In this document: piece by piece, positions 12,165 to 22,100 of the stretch
Layout: every line of letters starts with the position of its first letter
Position numbering within the stretch: position 1 is the stretch's first letter
Notes under the pieces: model-generated
The model's input: only the letters and a program-made list of their open reading frames with translations
What the model was told of the DNA's origin: nothing
Database searches by the model: none
Position numbers and translations under genes: made by a program
Assembly (NCBI GenBank): GCA_036346255.1
Contig: CM070636.1
Coordinates: 31,255,539-31,319,538, forward strand
Origin: Ampelocalamus luodianensis
Taxonomy: Eukaryota; Streptophyta; Magnoliopsida; Poales; Poaceae
Direction: 5' to 3'
Length of the DNA stretch: 64,000 nucleotides

Positions 12165-12330
12165 AGGAGCACTCGTCAAGAACAGTACTCGCCAGAAACA
12201 ATAACCAGCGGAAAGAGCACTCGTTGAGAATAGTACTCGACGGGAACCGTGCTCGTAGGGAATAGTACTCAACGACGGGAGTACTCAGCGGGAACAGTAC
12301 TCGGCGAGTACAGTACTCATTGGGAATAGT
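12165..12330. repeat. Short repeats of agtactcg type
   Basis: At least eight copies of an approximately 17-25 bp unit containing agtactc or gcactcg preceded by gggaac or gggaat. Adjacent to, but different from, the 21-bp array. No coding sense. Confidence 0.6.
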
Positions 12331-13184
12331 CTACGACCACACCCAGTTGATCTACAACCACGGCTAGATGGTCTACAACCAGATAGCTTACGACCAGGTC
12401 CACGGCCGGTAGATCCGAACTAAATCATGAGAAGGATTCTTTGGGAAACAATCTTGGTTGTAATCAAGAACTATTTTCATTTATAGATAAGTTTTGGTAT
12501 ATATTTTTTAGTTTGATTCGGTTGTAATCTTTCTATAACGGTATTAGGAAACAATCTTGGTTGTAATCTTTTCATAACTATATTAGGAAAGAATCTTTGT
12601 TTGATACAAGAGTTAGAGATAGAATCGGCCGCACCCGTAGGTGCCAATATAAGGCCAAGACATTGCCTATTGTAAAGAGGAGAAGAATTTTGAAGAAAAT
12701 ACAGAAAAGTCACGGTGACTTTGTGGCACAATATCTTGTGTGGTTTATTGACGTTTTCCCATTTAGGGTTTGTTGAGGTCAGAGCAAGGCAAGAACGCGA
12801 CATTCTTGAGATTGCCTACCTAATCTACATGATTCAACTCGTCAAATTCATGATCTTTGCTACTCACGGTTTAGAGAGGCTTCAAGTTCATACTTCTAAT
12901 CGTCCTTGAGATTGATTAGTGAGTGAATATCTGGATATCCATCTACGCTGCGACGTGGTCAAGGAAGCTGCTGCTATCTTCATCACCGCAAGGGGTCAAG
13001 GAGGGGTGAACCCTAGCCGCAAGAAGGGCTGATCCGCTGTTTGTACCGCGAAAGATCGGGCAAACCTACTCATCAGCTAGTTTACTAGTTGATCTGTATC
13101 AATACATCACCGCCTAGCGGTGTTTTTCATAGTACAGGCTGGTTTTGTACTTCAGGATGTTAATTAGACGAACCATACTTGAGG

Positions 13185-13842
13185 TGTCACGGTCCAGTGA
13201 CCGTATTGGATAATCGTGGGTAATCGCATGCTTTGGCCCCGGGCCTTGTCGACCAGGAGCCGTGATGGAGATAGTAGGGGCATGGAAGAAAGCAAGCGCT
13301 AGGAGGAAGTAGGGGCAGGGAAGAAAGCAAGTGCTGGGAGGAGGGTGGGCAGGAGGAAGAAATCAGACAAGGAGGCAATTGAGATAATTCTTTGCTTGAT
13401 TTTTCATACGTGAGAAGCTCCTTAAATAAGGATAGCCCCACCTAACAATCATATCTAATTGGGACTGTCTATTTATAAGTTGCCTGAAATTTTCTTAAGT
13501 TTAAGTCACTTGTTGTGACCATTGGATCAATATCCAATCATATGATATCAATTGGATCAATATCCAATCATATGATACACCAATCTCTACACAAATCCAA
13601 TGGTCACAACAAGTGACTTAAATTTAAGAAAATTTCAGGCAACTTAAAACTAGCAAAACCGTATCTAATTATACCAAACTTGCAATGGTATTTAATCATA
13701 CCAAACTTGCAATGGTATCTAATCATACCAAACTTGAAGATAACAAATTAAATAAGCAATCTTTTCTGAAATGGAAAGTAACTAATGTGCCATATTTGAT
13801 TGGCGTGATTTGTGCCTCTGATATGTGATGTCGACCATCACA
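13185..13842 (-). mobile_element. 3' LTR of the 13-18 kb gypsy chromovirus
   Basis: Plus-strand ends are TGTCACGGTC at 13185 and CCATCACA at 13842, matching the LTR at 18297-18685. It is 658 bp against 389 bp for its partner. The excess is explained by a 201-bp MITE plus its 9-bp duplication, and by small tandem duplications of an aagaaagcaagcgct-containing unit near 13285-13345 and of a ccaaacttgcaatggtat unit near 13690. The left flank tgagg (13180-13184) is the target duplication. Confidence 0.92.
13461..13661. mobile_element. 201-bp Mutator-type MITE in the LTR
   Basis: The partner LTR lacks this segment. It is flanked by the 9-bp direct repeat tatctaatt (13452-13460 and 13662-13670), the length typical of Mutator-superfamily insertions. 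Most of the element is a foldback: agttgcctgaaattttctta at the left is mirrored at the right, and aagtcacttgttgtgacca pairs with its complement. The centre holds a tandem copy of tggatcaatatccaatcata. Confidence 0.85.
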
Positions 13843-13860
13843 TCTCTCCCTCCCTCGACA
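13843..13860 (-). other. Polypurine tract of the chromovirus
   Basis: On the minus strand the last internal bases before the 3' LTR are gagggagggagaga, a clean polypurine tract that would prime plus-strand synthesis. Confidence 0.8.
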
Positions 13861-14294
13861 AACAGCTCGTTCTCAAGCTGAAAGGAGGGGTAGCGATGCT
13901 TGAATTCGTCCAATGGCTCCCATGATGTGTCGGCGTCGGGCAAGGCCTCCCATTGAAGCAAGACCTCCCAGTTACCTCAAGCGAGACGAGCACGCACCAC
14001 ACGCCGAGGCACTGGGATCATGCGGCCATCCTGGTACGCGCCGAGGCACTAGGATCACGCGGCCATCCTGGAGTGCGGGTAATGCTGGAGGAGCAGCGGG
14101 TGGCTCGCCGTGGAATGTTTTGAGCATACTGATGTGGGATACATCATGAATACGAGCACGAGGCGGCAGCTCCAAGCGGTAAGCCACCGTGCTGACACTG
14201 GCCAACACCTTGTACGGGCCATAAAATCGCGGCACCAGCTTCTTATGGGCACAGGCAACAAGAGAGAGAGAGCCTGACAATGATGAAGACGCAG

Positions 14295-15130
14295 CTACAC
14301 CCACTGCCCAAGCTCGAAGGACAACTCGCGATGATGCTTGTTGTAGTGATGTTTGTAGTGTTGTTGTGCCTGCAGGAGTCGTTCCTTCACCTCGGCTAGG
14401 AAGGTGTCGCGGTCGCGCAACATGGTGTCAACGGCAGCCACCCGAGCGTTGTTCTCCGTGTACTTTCGTATGGTCGGGGGCTCCTGACCGTAGACCACCT
14501 TGAAGGGTGTGTCACGAAGTGACAATTGGAACGAAGTATTATAGCAATACTCTGTCCATGGCAGCCAGCGTAGCCATTGCCATGGACGGTCGTTGGAAAA
14601 ACAACGAAAATACATGGTCACAATCGTGTTGACCACCTCTGTTTGCTCATCGGATTGCGGGTGAAAAGCCGAGCTGAGATGGAGTTGTATGCCGGCAAGG
14701 TTGAAGAGGTTCGTCCAAAAGTTGCTTGTGAAAATGGGATCCCGATTGCTCACAATAGAGCAGGGGAACCCATGCAGCCAGACCACCGCTTCGGAGAAGA
14801 CCGTAGCAACCGAACTCGCTGTGTATGGATGCGCCAACAGAATGAAGTGGGTGTATTTGGAGAACCGGTCTACCACTGTGAGGATGACCGATTTCCCATT
14901 TACGCGCGGCAGCCCCACAATAAAATCCATGGAAATATCCTCCCAAATGCGTGAAGGAATGAGTTGTGGTTGTAGTAGGCGGTCGAATGAAGATACTCGG
15001 ACTTGTTGCGTTGGCAAGTTGCACAAGCACGAACAAAGTCCAACACCGTCGACCGGACGTTGCGTGTGTGGAAATCCGCCCAGAAGTGATGGAGCGTCTT
15101 CTGGACGCCTTCGTGGCCAAAGGAGTGCGC
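14295..15130 (-). pseudogene. Integrase region of the chromovirus
   Basis: The longest open frame in the element covers the integrase core. The catalytic D, D, E positions are visible in DISMDFIVGLP, SIVSNRDPIFTS and SDEQTEVVNTI. The usual SDRD is SNRD here, but the catalytic aspartate is kept. Upstream, in another frame, is the zinc-binding HHCC region with HSFGHEGVQKTLHH and CATCQRNK. Downstream (14304-13972) KLVPRFYGPYKVLASV and the chromodomain-like part follow after a frame change. Integrase inserts the cDNA; this copy is separated from its polyprotein by upstream breaks. Confidence 0.85.
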
Positions 15131-17811
15131 CGCCTCCAGGGCCGATACCAATGCCGGTGAGGAGGCCGATAAGAATATCCGGCCTTGGTACTGGACGAGG
15201 CCGTCGAAGATGCTCCGTGGTAAGCCGAGAGTGCCAGCCAGAACCTGAGTCCGAAGGCAACCCAGCTCGGTATCCCCATCGGTCTCCTTGCGAATGGCCT
15301 CGAAGAGGCCAAATAGGGGCCCCGAGATGGCCAGAAGCTGACCGTTGGACTGGCCGGCCTCGGCGTCCCGTCGCGACAAGGCATCGGCGACTATGTTGAG
15401 GCGACCGGGCTTGAATTCCATGCGAAAGTCATAGCCGAGGAGCTTGCTGACCCAATGGTGCTGCGGAATCGTGGAGAGTCGCTGGTCAAGTAAAAACATG
15501 AGGCTGTAATGGTTAGTATGTACCACGAATGGGCTCCCCCAAAGATACGGGCGCCAATGGTGAATAGCTTGCACCAAGCCGATCAGTTTGTGTTCGTAGG
15601 CCGCCAGTTTGGCATGGCGTGGCGCTATCATGCGGCTAAGAAGGCGATGGCACCCACTCCGTAGTGCAAAACGTCTCCAAAGCCTGAGCCGGACGAGTCA
15701 CACTCCACGATGAAGTCGACGGTGAAGTCGGGCAGTTGGAGGATAGGCGCCTCCACCAAGGCCGTCTGTAGAGTCTGGAATGCCGCCGCTGCTGCTGGTG
15801 ACCAAGCAAACGCCTCCTTCTTGACCAGCTGCGTGAGGGGTGCGACCACCATGCCGAACCCCTAGATGAATTTGCTATAGTAACCTGCCAAGCCGAGGAA
15901 GCCGCGAAGGGCTCGGACGGTCCGTGGTTGTGGCCACTCCAAGACCGCTTGTACCTTCTGGGGATCCATGGCGACGTCGTCAGCGGAGATGACATGGCCT
16001 AAGTATGCCATAGATGTCTTGACGAATAGACATTTGGACTTCTTGATAAAAAGCATGTGCTGCCTTAGCACACGGAACACCGCTCGCACATGGCAGAGGT
16101 GTTTGGACCATGAAGAGCTGTAAATCATAATGTCATAAAAAACAAGCACAAAGCGTCAGAGAAAGGGTCGTAGAAGATCACTCATTTGTGCTTGAAACAT
16201 TACCAGGGCGTTGGTGAGACCGAATGGCATCACCAGGAACTCAAATAAGCCCTCGTGAATGCGGAACACCGTCTTCTCAATGTCCGGGGGGTGCATGTGC
16301 ACCTGATGGTACCCCAAACGCAAGTCCAGCTTGGTGAAGAAGCGCGCACGGCGAAGCTCATCGACAACGGGGATGGGAAACTTGTCCTTGACGATGCGCT
16401 CATTGAGGGCCCTATAGTCGACACAGAAGCGCCATGAGCCGTCTCACTTCTTGACAAGCAAGACCGACGAGGAGAACACCGAGTGACTGCGTTGTATGAT
16501 TCTCGTGACGCTGCATCTCGACGCACTGCCTTTCAAGCTCGTCCTTGAGGAGTTGGGGGTAGCGGTATGTTGTACGAAAATGGCCGAAGTGTCCGACAGT
16601 AGAATGATGCGGTGGTCACGCCCGCATTCCGGCGGTAGCTTGGTTGGCTCGGCGAAGATGTCATTGAACTCGGCCAGCAGCTCATCCATCAAGTTGGACA
16701 ACAAGACTGCGCACGACCGTGGCACGTTGGACGGTGCACCTAGCTCATGCCAGCACACTGTGCGTTGGTCACGATGTAACGTCATGGTGAGTGCTTCGAA
16801 ATCCCACAGAACCGGCCCGAGGGTACACAGCCACTAGACGCCGAGGATGACGTCGAACCCATCTAGTGGAATCGTGTAGCAGTCCACTTGGAAGTCTTCG
16901 GCCGCCACCTTGATCGGCAAGGTGTGACAGATGCCAGTGCTGGGCACCCGCTCCCTGTTGGCGACGATGACCCGTAGTCCCGTGCACGCCTGCGTACGGA
17001 GGCCAAGGTGTGTAGCCGTCTCGTGGTTGATGAAGTTGTGCAATGACCCCGAGTCGATGAGAGCCAGCAACACCGTGTCGGCCACTTCCACCACTAGGTG
17101 CATGGTTTGGGCCACGCGCGGTTGGATGTCGGTCAATGCATATTAGGATATGCTGGGCTCCTGCTCGTTCTCCGGTGGTAAATAGTCATCGACGTCATCG
17201 CTTGGGGCCAGAAGCATGAACAAGCGCTTGCATTGATGATTTGGCATGAAGTTCTCCTCGCAATTGAAGCACAAGCCGGCTTCCCTACGAGTTGCCATCT
17301 CAGCCGACGTCAGGTAACGCCGGCGAAGACATGGTTCTGGGGCGCCTCCTGCCGCGCGTGAGGAGCGGTAGAGGGCTCTTGGGCGGCCGCTAGATTGACC
17401 GTGGTCTTGTCGCGCTGCCCGCGCGCCACACGTTCTTTGTCATTTGCCGCGGGTAGTGGCACCGGTTGTTCGGCCGCTTGTTGTAGTGGCAGCTGGCCGC
17501 CCACCTGAGCGCGCCTCTCGTAGGCCCGGGCGAGGGCCCTTGCCATCTAGTGGCTCGCCGGGTTTTGTAGCTCGACATCCGTCCAGATGGGCTCCATCAA
17601 GCCCGGGGTGAAGAGTTGCACCTGTTGACGCGGTTGAAGGCGCTCCGTGCGACACAGTATCACGAGGAAGCGTTGCTGGTACTCCTCCACGGTCTTTGAT
17701 GCGAGCCGCTGAGCTCCCAGGATTGTGCCGAATGGATGGCCCAAAGCGAGGGTTGACGTATTTCTTGAAATTCTTTCAGTTGGGCTCGCCTTCGTCGCGT
17801 TCCAACTGAAA

Positions 17812-18252
17812 CTACCATTGTTGAGTAATACCGACAAGGTGATACGAGGCAAGCCATACCTTCTCCGCTTCCGGCATTTTCTGTCCCCGAAAAAATTGGT
17901 CACAGTGTTGCAACCATCCCAGGGGATCTTCCTTACCGTCGTATGTTGGGAACTCTAGCTTGAGGAAACGTGGGGGGTTGCTCCCTTCCGTGCGCTGGTT
18001 GGACGCTCTGGCGGTGCTGAATGGCACCGGTAGTAGCCCATTGCCCGTAGTGCGTTTCTCCTTCTCCATTGCGCCGATGCAATCCGTCAAGCTGAAGATC
18101 GCGTTCTTGAGCTCGGTCATCGTAGACACCACGGTTGGGATCTGATCGATGGTGCCCTTCAGGTTGGTGAGCTGCACCTTCATATCGGACATGTCTGCCA
18201 TCAAAATAGTCACCTGTTGTTCAACGGCAGCCATCTGTTCATCGGACTCCAT
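17812..18252 (-). pseudogene. Gag N-terminal open segment of the chromovirus
   Basis: This is the longest clean gag segment. It starts at the ATG at 18252 and has a heptad-rich stretch (VEQQVTILMADMSDMKVQL) consistent with a coiled coil, followed by PRFLKLEFPTYDGKEDPLGW and the capsid-like helix region. Gag forms the particle that packages element RNA. The frame is lost near 17810, after which capsid sequence continues in another frame to about 17550. Confidence 0.8.
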
Positions 18253-18261
18253 GGTAGTATC

Positions 18262-18296
18262 GTTACCACGAGAGATCGTTGGGTCGGATACCAAGT
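18262..18296 (-). other. Primer-binding site region
   Basis: Immediately inside the 5' LTR on the minus strand the sequence reads acttggtatccgacc. It resembles the TGGTATCAGAGC site complementary to plant initiator tRNA-Met with a few mismatches. Confidence 0.6.
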
Positions 18297-18685
18297 TGTC
18301 ACGGTCTAGTGACCATATTGGATAATCGTAGGTAATCGCAGGCTTTGGCCCGGACCTCGTCGACCAGGAGCCGTGATGGAGATAGTAGGGGCAAGGAAGA
18401 AAGCAAGCGCCAGGAGGAGGGTGGGCAGGAGGAAGAAAGCGGACAAGGAAGGAGACAATTGAGATAATTCTTTGCTTGATTTTCCATACGTGAGAAGCTC
18501 CTTAAATAAGGATAACCTCACCTAACAATCATATCTAATTATACCAAACTTGCAATGGTATCTAATCATACCAAACTTGGATATAACAAATTAAATAAGC
18601 AATCTTTTCTGAAATGTAAAGTAACTAATGCACCATATTTGATTGGTGTGATTTGCACCTCTGATATGTGATGCCGACCATCACA
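18297..18685 (-). mobile_element. 5' LTR of the chromovirus
   Basis: 389 bp, with ends matching 13185-13842. The flank tgagg at 18686-18690 duplicates 13180-13184, proving a complete insertion. This copy lacks the MITE and the small duplications, so it approximates the ancestral LTR length. Confidence 0.92.
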
Positions 18686-18690
18686 TGAGG

Positions 18691-19158
18691 GGTGAAAGTA
18701 GACTTTACTTTTTTTTAACTCTAAGCTCCCCGCCCAATTCGTTGTAAACTGTAGGAAGTAGGAACACAGAATACATTTCTTTCTGTTACAATTTTTTACT
18801 GTTATCCTTCACTCAGATTGACAAAGCTTAAGTCTTGTACTAAGCATATAACGAAAAAAGAGATCGGAATATATTAAAATAAGGTGAATGGAATAAAAAC
18901 TCCAAACTTTTCTTAAATAAATCGTGACAGATAAATACACATTGATCACTTACGTACATCGATCAGATGAATACGCTATCACTAGATTGCACACAATACG
19001 TATCCAGATGAGAGACATTCGCTAGCAATAAGCAAGAACGAATACAGGGCTCGTGCCAAAATGGAATTCCAGACCTGTTGGACCTAGGATACCAGACAAC
19101 AAGGGATACAACAATGGCAAAGAAATTTACCCAATGCTGGTGAATAGCTCTGTGCAGT
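18691..19158. other. Downstream flank / 3' UTR of the hydrolase gene
   Basis: AT-rich, with no coding signal. It lies downstream of the minus-strand hydrolase stop codon and should contain its 3' UTR. No unambiguous polyadenylation signal was chosen. Confidence 0.4.
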
Positions 19159-22100
19159 TTACGATGACGAAACTTCCTTTGAGGAATGCTGATCCAGCCA
19201 AGAGATTATATCATCGAGAACTTGAAAAATTGCCTCGTCCGGTTCGCCTTCCAAGATAGAATGGTATGCATCTTTATAAAGGCGCAGCGTCTTGTCTGAG
19301 CTCTTTGCTTTTTCATAGAGAGCTTTACTCACGGCTGGGTCAGTGACCAAATCGGCCTCACCATGCAAAATGATAATGGGCAGACAAACCTAAATGGGAA
19401 AGATGAAGTAGGCTTCAACCATCAAAGAACTGAAACGGTAACATAGCAGAAAAATAGACCATCCACAATGCTAGTGCAATACGACTCATTAACAATTGTC
19501 TTTCAGAAACAGTACAGTTCATTAAATTGAAATCTTATAAGGCCAAGTGTCTAGCGAGGACAAAAGTTTTTTATCAATTATGGCCAGACCCTTATCTGAT
19601 TACACCTGTCTACTTTCAGATTTTTTTGCTAAAAGCATGAATTTCACACCTACTACAAAGCTTAATGACAAAAGGTCAGCTCATAAAAAACTTCAACTAT
19701 CAAGTTAGGAATTAAATTCGAAGCATAAAAAAAGCACTGTTGAAACAGTGTATGATTATGTGGGATGCATTAAAATATGCCACCTATCACCATCAGTCTC
19801 AAAGAAGAAGAAAAACTGTCACCTATCAAACGAGGAGTGACATTGTGTCCTTCATGGAGGAACACGATATGAGGAGTTTGGATCAGGAACACTAAAATAG
19901 AAAACTCTGCCTGCCAGCAGCAGGATATGAGGTCCTGATCAGTTTGATTTTACAGTTCATCCGAGAAATGGCCAAGGCATATTTCAGGCAATCAGTATCA
20001 CAAGCTTGGTAGTAATCAAACAGGAACTAGGTTCCTTAACCCTTATACCCAGTGGATCGTGTGTCAATCCCTCCAGCTCAAAATTTCTCAATCCAGGCCA
20101 CGGTTCAAAACTTCTCATTGGAGAGAATTGGCTCAGTTCTTTTAAGCCATAAGGCACCTCACAGATCCCATGTGCACGTATTGGCCATGCTGCCCATGAA
20201 TGACGTATCCAAAGAATAAATGCAAATTCATGCATGCCAAGTGTTCGAACCAAAGAATCTACAATTTCTATTGATGTCAAAATGGGTAATGTTATAAGCA
20301 ACTGTATGGAACTTACATAGCATGGATGACATCTATAACAGAACCAACTAGAGCAAAGCAAAAATAAGCCACATACTTCTTCTAGACGACTCTCTATCTC
20401 TTGTGTGGTTCTCAGCATCTCGAAAGCTGTTTGGAGACGTGGTTTATCCTTGTAGGCAATCACATTGTAAGAACACTGCATTGAGCAGAGAATTAATAAC
20501 ATCATTTTTTTCGCAAGGCATAAGCCAAGACTAGCTATAACTGAACAAGGAAATTCTCAATGAATTAAACTTAGCTCTCGTTCAACCACAAAATTATTCT
20601 ACAAGTAAAAAACCTAACAGCACCTGCTTTTGAACTACAATTTCATACATACTTTAGGTTAAATTTACCCAAAACTGGAAGCAGAAATAAGTAAGATTAT
20701 ATGTATGCCATAAGTTCTTTGTTGTACTGCTTATTGAAAACAGATGATAATGACCTTTCTTCTGGGAGTGGGGCATGAAGCAATATTAAATGGATCTTTT
20801 TAGTTTATCCCATTATTTTCTTCCAAAATTTTTTCTGGATACAACTGTTGTAAAAAAAGTGCAAATCAGTTGAAATGAAACTCAACAAGCAAAGATAGTA
20901 ATTAAATAAGAGAATACAAATATCAGTTACAGAGAAGTCAGTATTACAGATATTGACCTGCTCTTGTTTTTTCTTCTCTTTGAATGCCAACTCTGCTAAA
21001 TCTTTCTGTGGAACAAGCTTCCCTTTTGGAAGAAGTCTAGCCAAAAAAATTAGAATTTGCTGAACAGGCCAAGGCGGAACCACATCATCTGCTATCTATA
21101 AAGAAATCAGTTTGTGAATAAGTGGTCAGAGATAACTGATATAGATAAGAGTCCTACATAGATAAAACTACCTTGCACATGGGTGCAACTAGTATTGCTC
21201 CATTCCATTCATTTGGTTGATTGAAGTGAACCTTCAATGCAACTGCCCCACCCATAGATTGACCAAACAGAAAGCTCTGAAGACCTCTATGTTCAGATTG
21301 TCCTGCCAACATATAAATTGCACTTTTACAGTGAAATGAGTAATATTCAGATTACAAATATTGTGAGTCTTACAGAAAAAATGGAAAACAAGGAATAGAG
21401 TATGTATGGCCAGATATAAATTCAATTCAAAATAATAAAATGAAAATTATTGAAAAAGATAATATCATTTATGATATAGAGAATGGAAACACTTGATCAA
21501 CCAATTTAATCTTTATGTCAAAGAAGATTTACTTTTCAGTTTGTTAACCATTCTCCAGTTTGGCAATGTGGAGGTTGTCTACAGCATGCATATACTTAAT
21601 TCAAAGTTTCAAACTGAAACCATTAGTCACCAAACTTACCCCATGCAACTGCCCCCTATTTGCCACTGTCATAAGCATTCCATTCTATACATTGATTTAA
21701 CAGTCACACATAATTGATTAACTCTTACACGAAAACATTAGCAATCAATCTCAATTTTTTTGTCATAAACAGTGCCGCATGGGTAGTGCTCCCTCCGCAT
21801 AATGGTATTCCCTCCGGTCCAAAATAGATGCTTTAGCTAGTTAGTTTTGCTTTGCAAATACTTTGTCATTTTGGTTTTCTGGAGACAACATTTTCCACCA
21901 AATGCCCATATTGATTGCGTATTGGTAGTTGTGTTAGAGCTGTGGGCATACAATTAATAAGAGTGAACTACGTCAAAAACTAAAGCACTAGTTCTTTCCT
22001 TGTTCAGTGTGAGCTAAAATGGCAAGTATTTCAGAGACTGAAGGTAGTATATGTTCTCTTTCATAATTTGGAAGAGAATAGAACGAGATAAAGCAACTCT

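Larger units (their letters stand above)
11935..13150 (+). mobile_element. Retroelement LTR-like remnant
   Basis: A non-coding stretch with LTR-type organisation: repeats (11994-12330), two near-identical segments containing gaaacaatcttggttgtaatc (12447 and 12547), a possible TATA region (ccaatataagg, 12644-12654) and a transcribed-leader-like stretch to about 13150. The exact ends and a target duplication could not be fixed. The gypsy element at 13185 is inserted just past or within its 3' end. Ty1-copia LTR is the likeliest origin; other reverse-transcribing elements cannot be excluded. Confidence 0.45.
13843..18296 (-). pseudogene. Ty3-gypsy chromovirus gag-pol, inactivated
   Basis: Reading on the minus strand from a start at 18252: gag; a CFNCEEN zinc knuckle near 17270; protease with ALIDSGSLHNFI near 17060; reverse transcriptase (16780-15860); RNase H (VDFIVECDSSG near 15720 and SKLLGYDFRMEFKPG near 15440); integrase with an HHCC finger (about 15130-15000) and core motifs DFIVGLP, SNRDPIF and TEVVN; and a C-terminal chromodomain-like stretch in broken frames ending just before the 3' LTR. 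Damage: in-frame stops near 16447, 16157 and 15862 and a frameshift near 15630. The RT active site reads VFYDIMIYS, lacking one of the paired aspartates. Total length of 5.5 kb, short LTR and terminal chromodomain suit the Reina-like chromovirus group (inference). It cannot make a working polyprotein. Confidence 0.9.

Noticed and set aside
11860..12204. Heptad-repeat protein KVYDQIx
   Set aside because: The frame is generated by a 21-bp DNA repeat, has no protein context, and a similar DNA repeat elsewhere (45774-46000) does not keep a frame.
11935..13150. Endogenous pararetrovirus origin
   Set aside because: The leader-like layout and TATA region raised the idea, but no viral coding motif or primer site was seen; an LTR remnant explains it as well. 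Left open at low weight.
14295..15399. Long plus-strand frames opposite the integrase
   Set aside because: Antisense shadows of the minus-strand pol, which has the recognised catalytic motifs.
19984..20505. 173-residue minus-strand frame within the hydrolase gene
   Set aside because: It reads through exon 7 into intron sequence; only 20475-20377 matches the hydrolase family and has splice sites.
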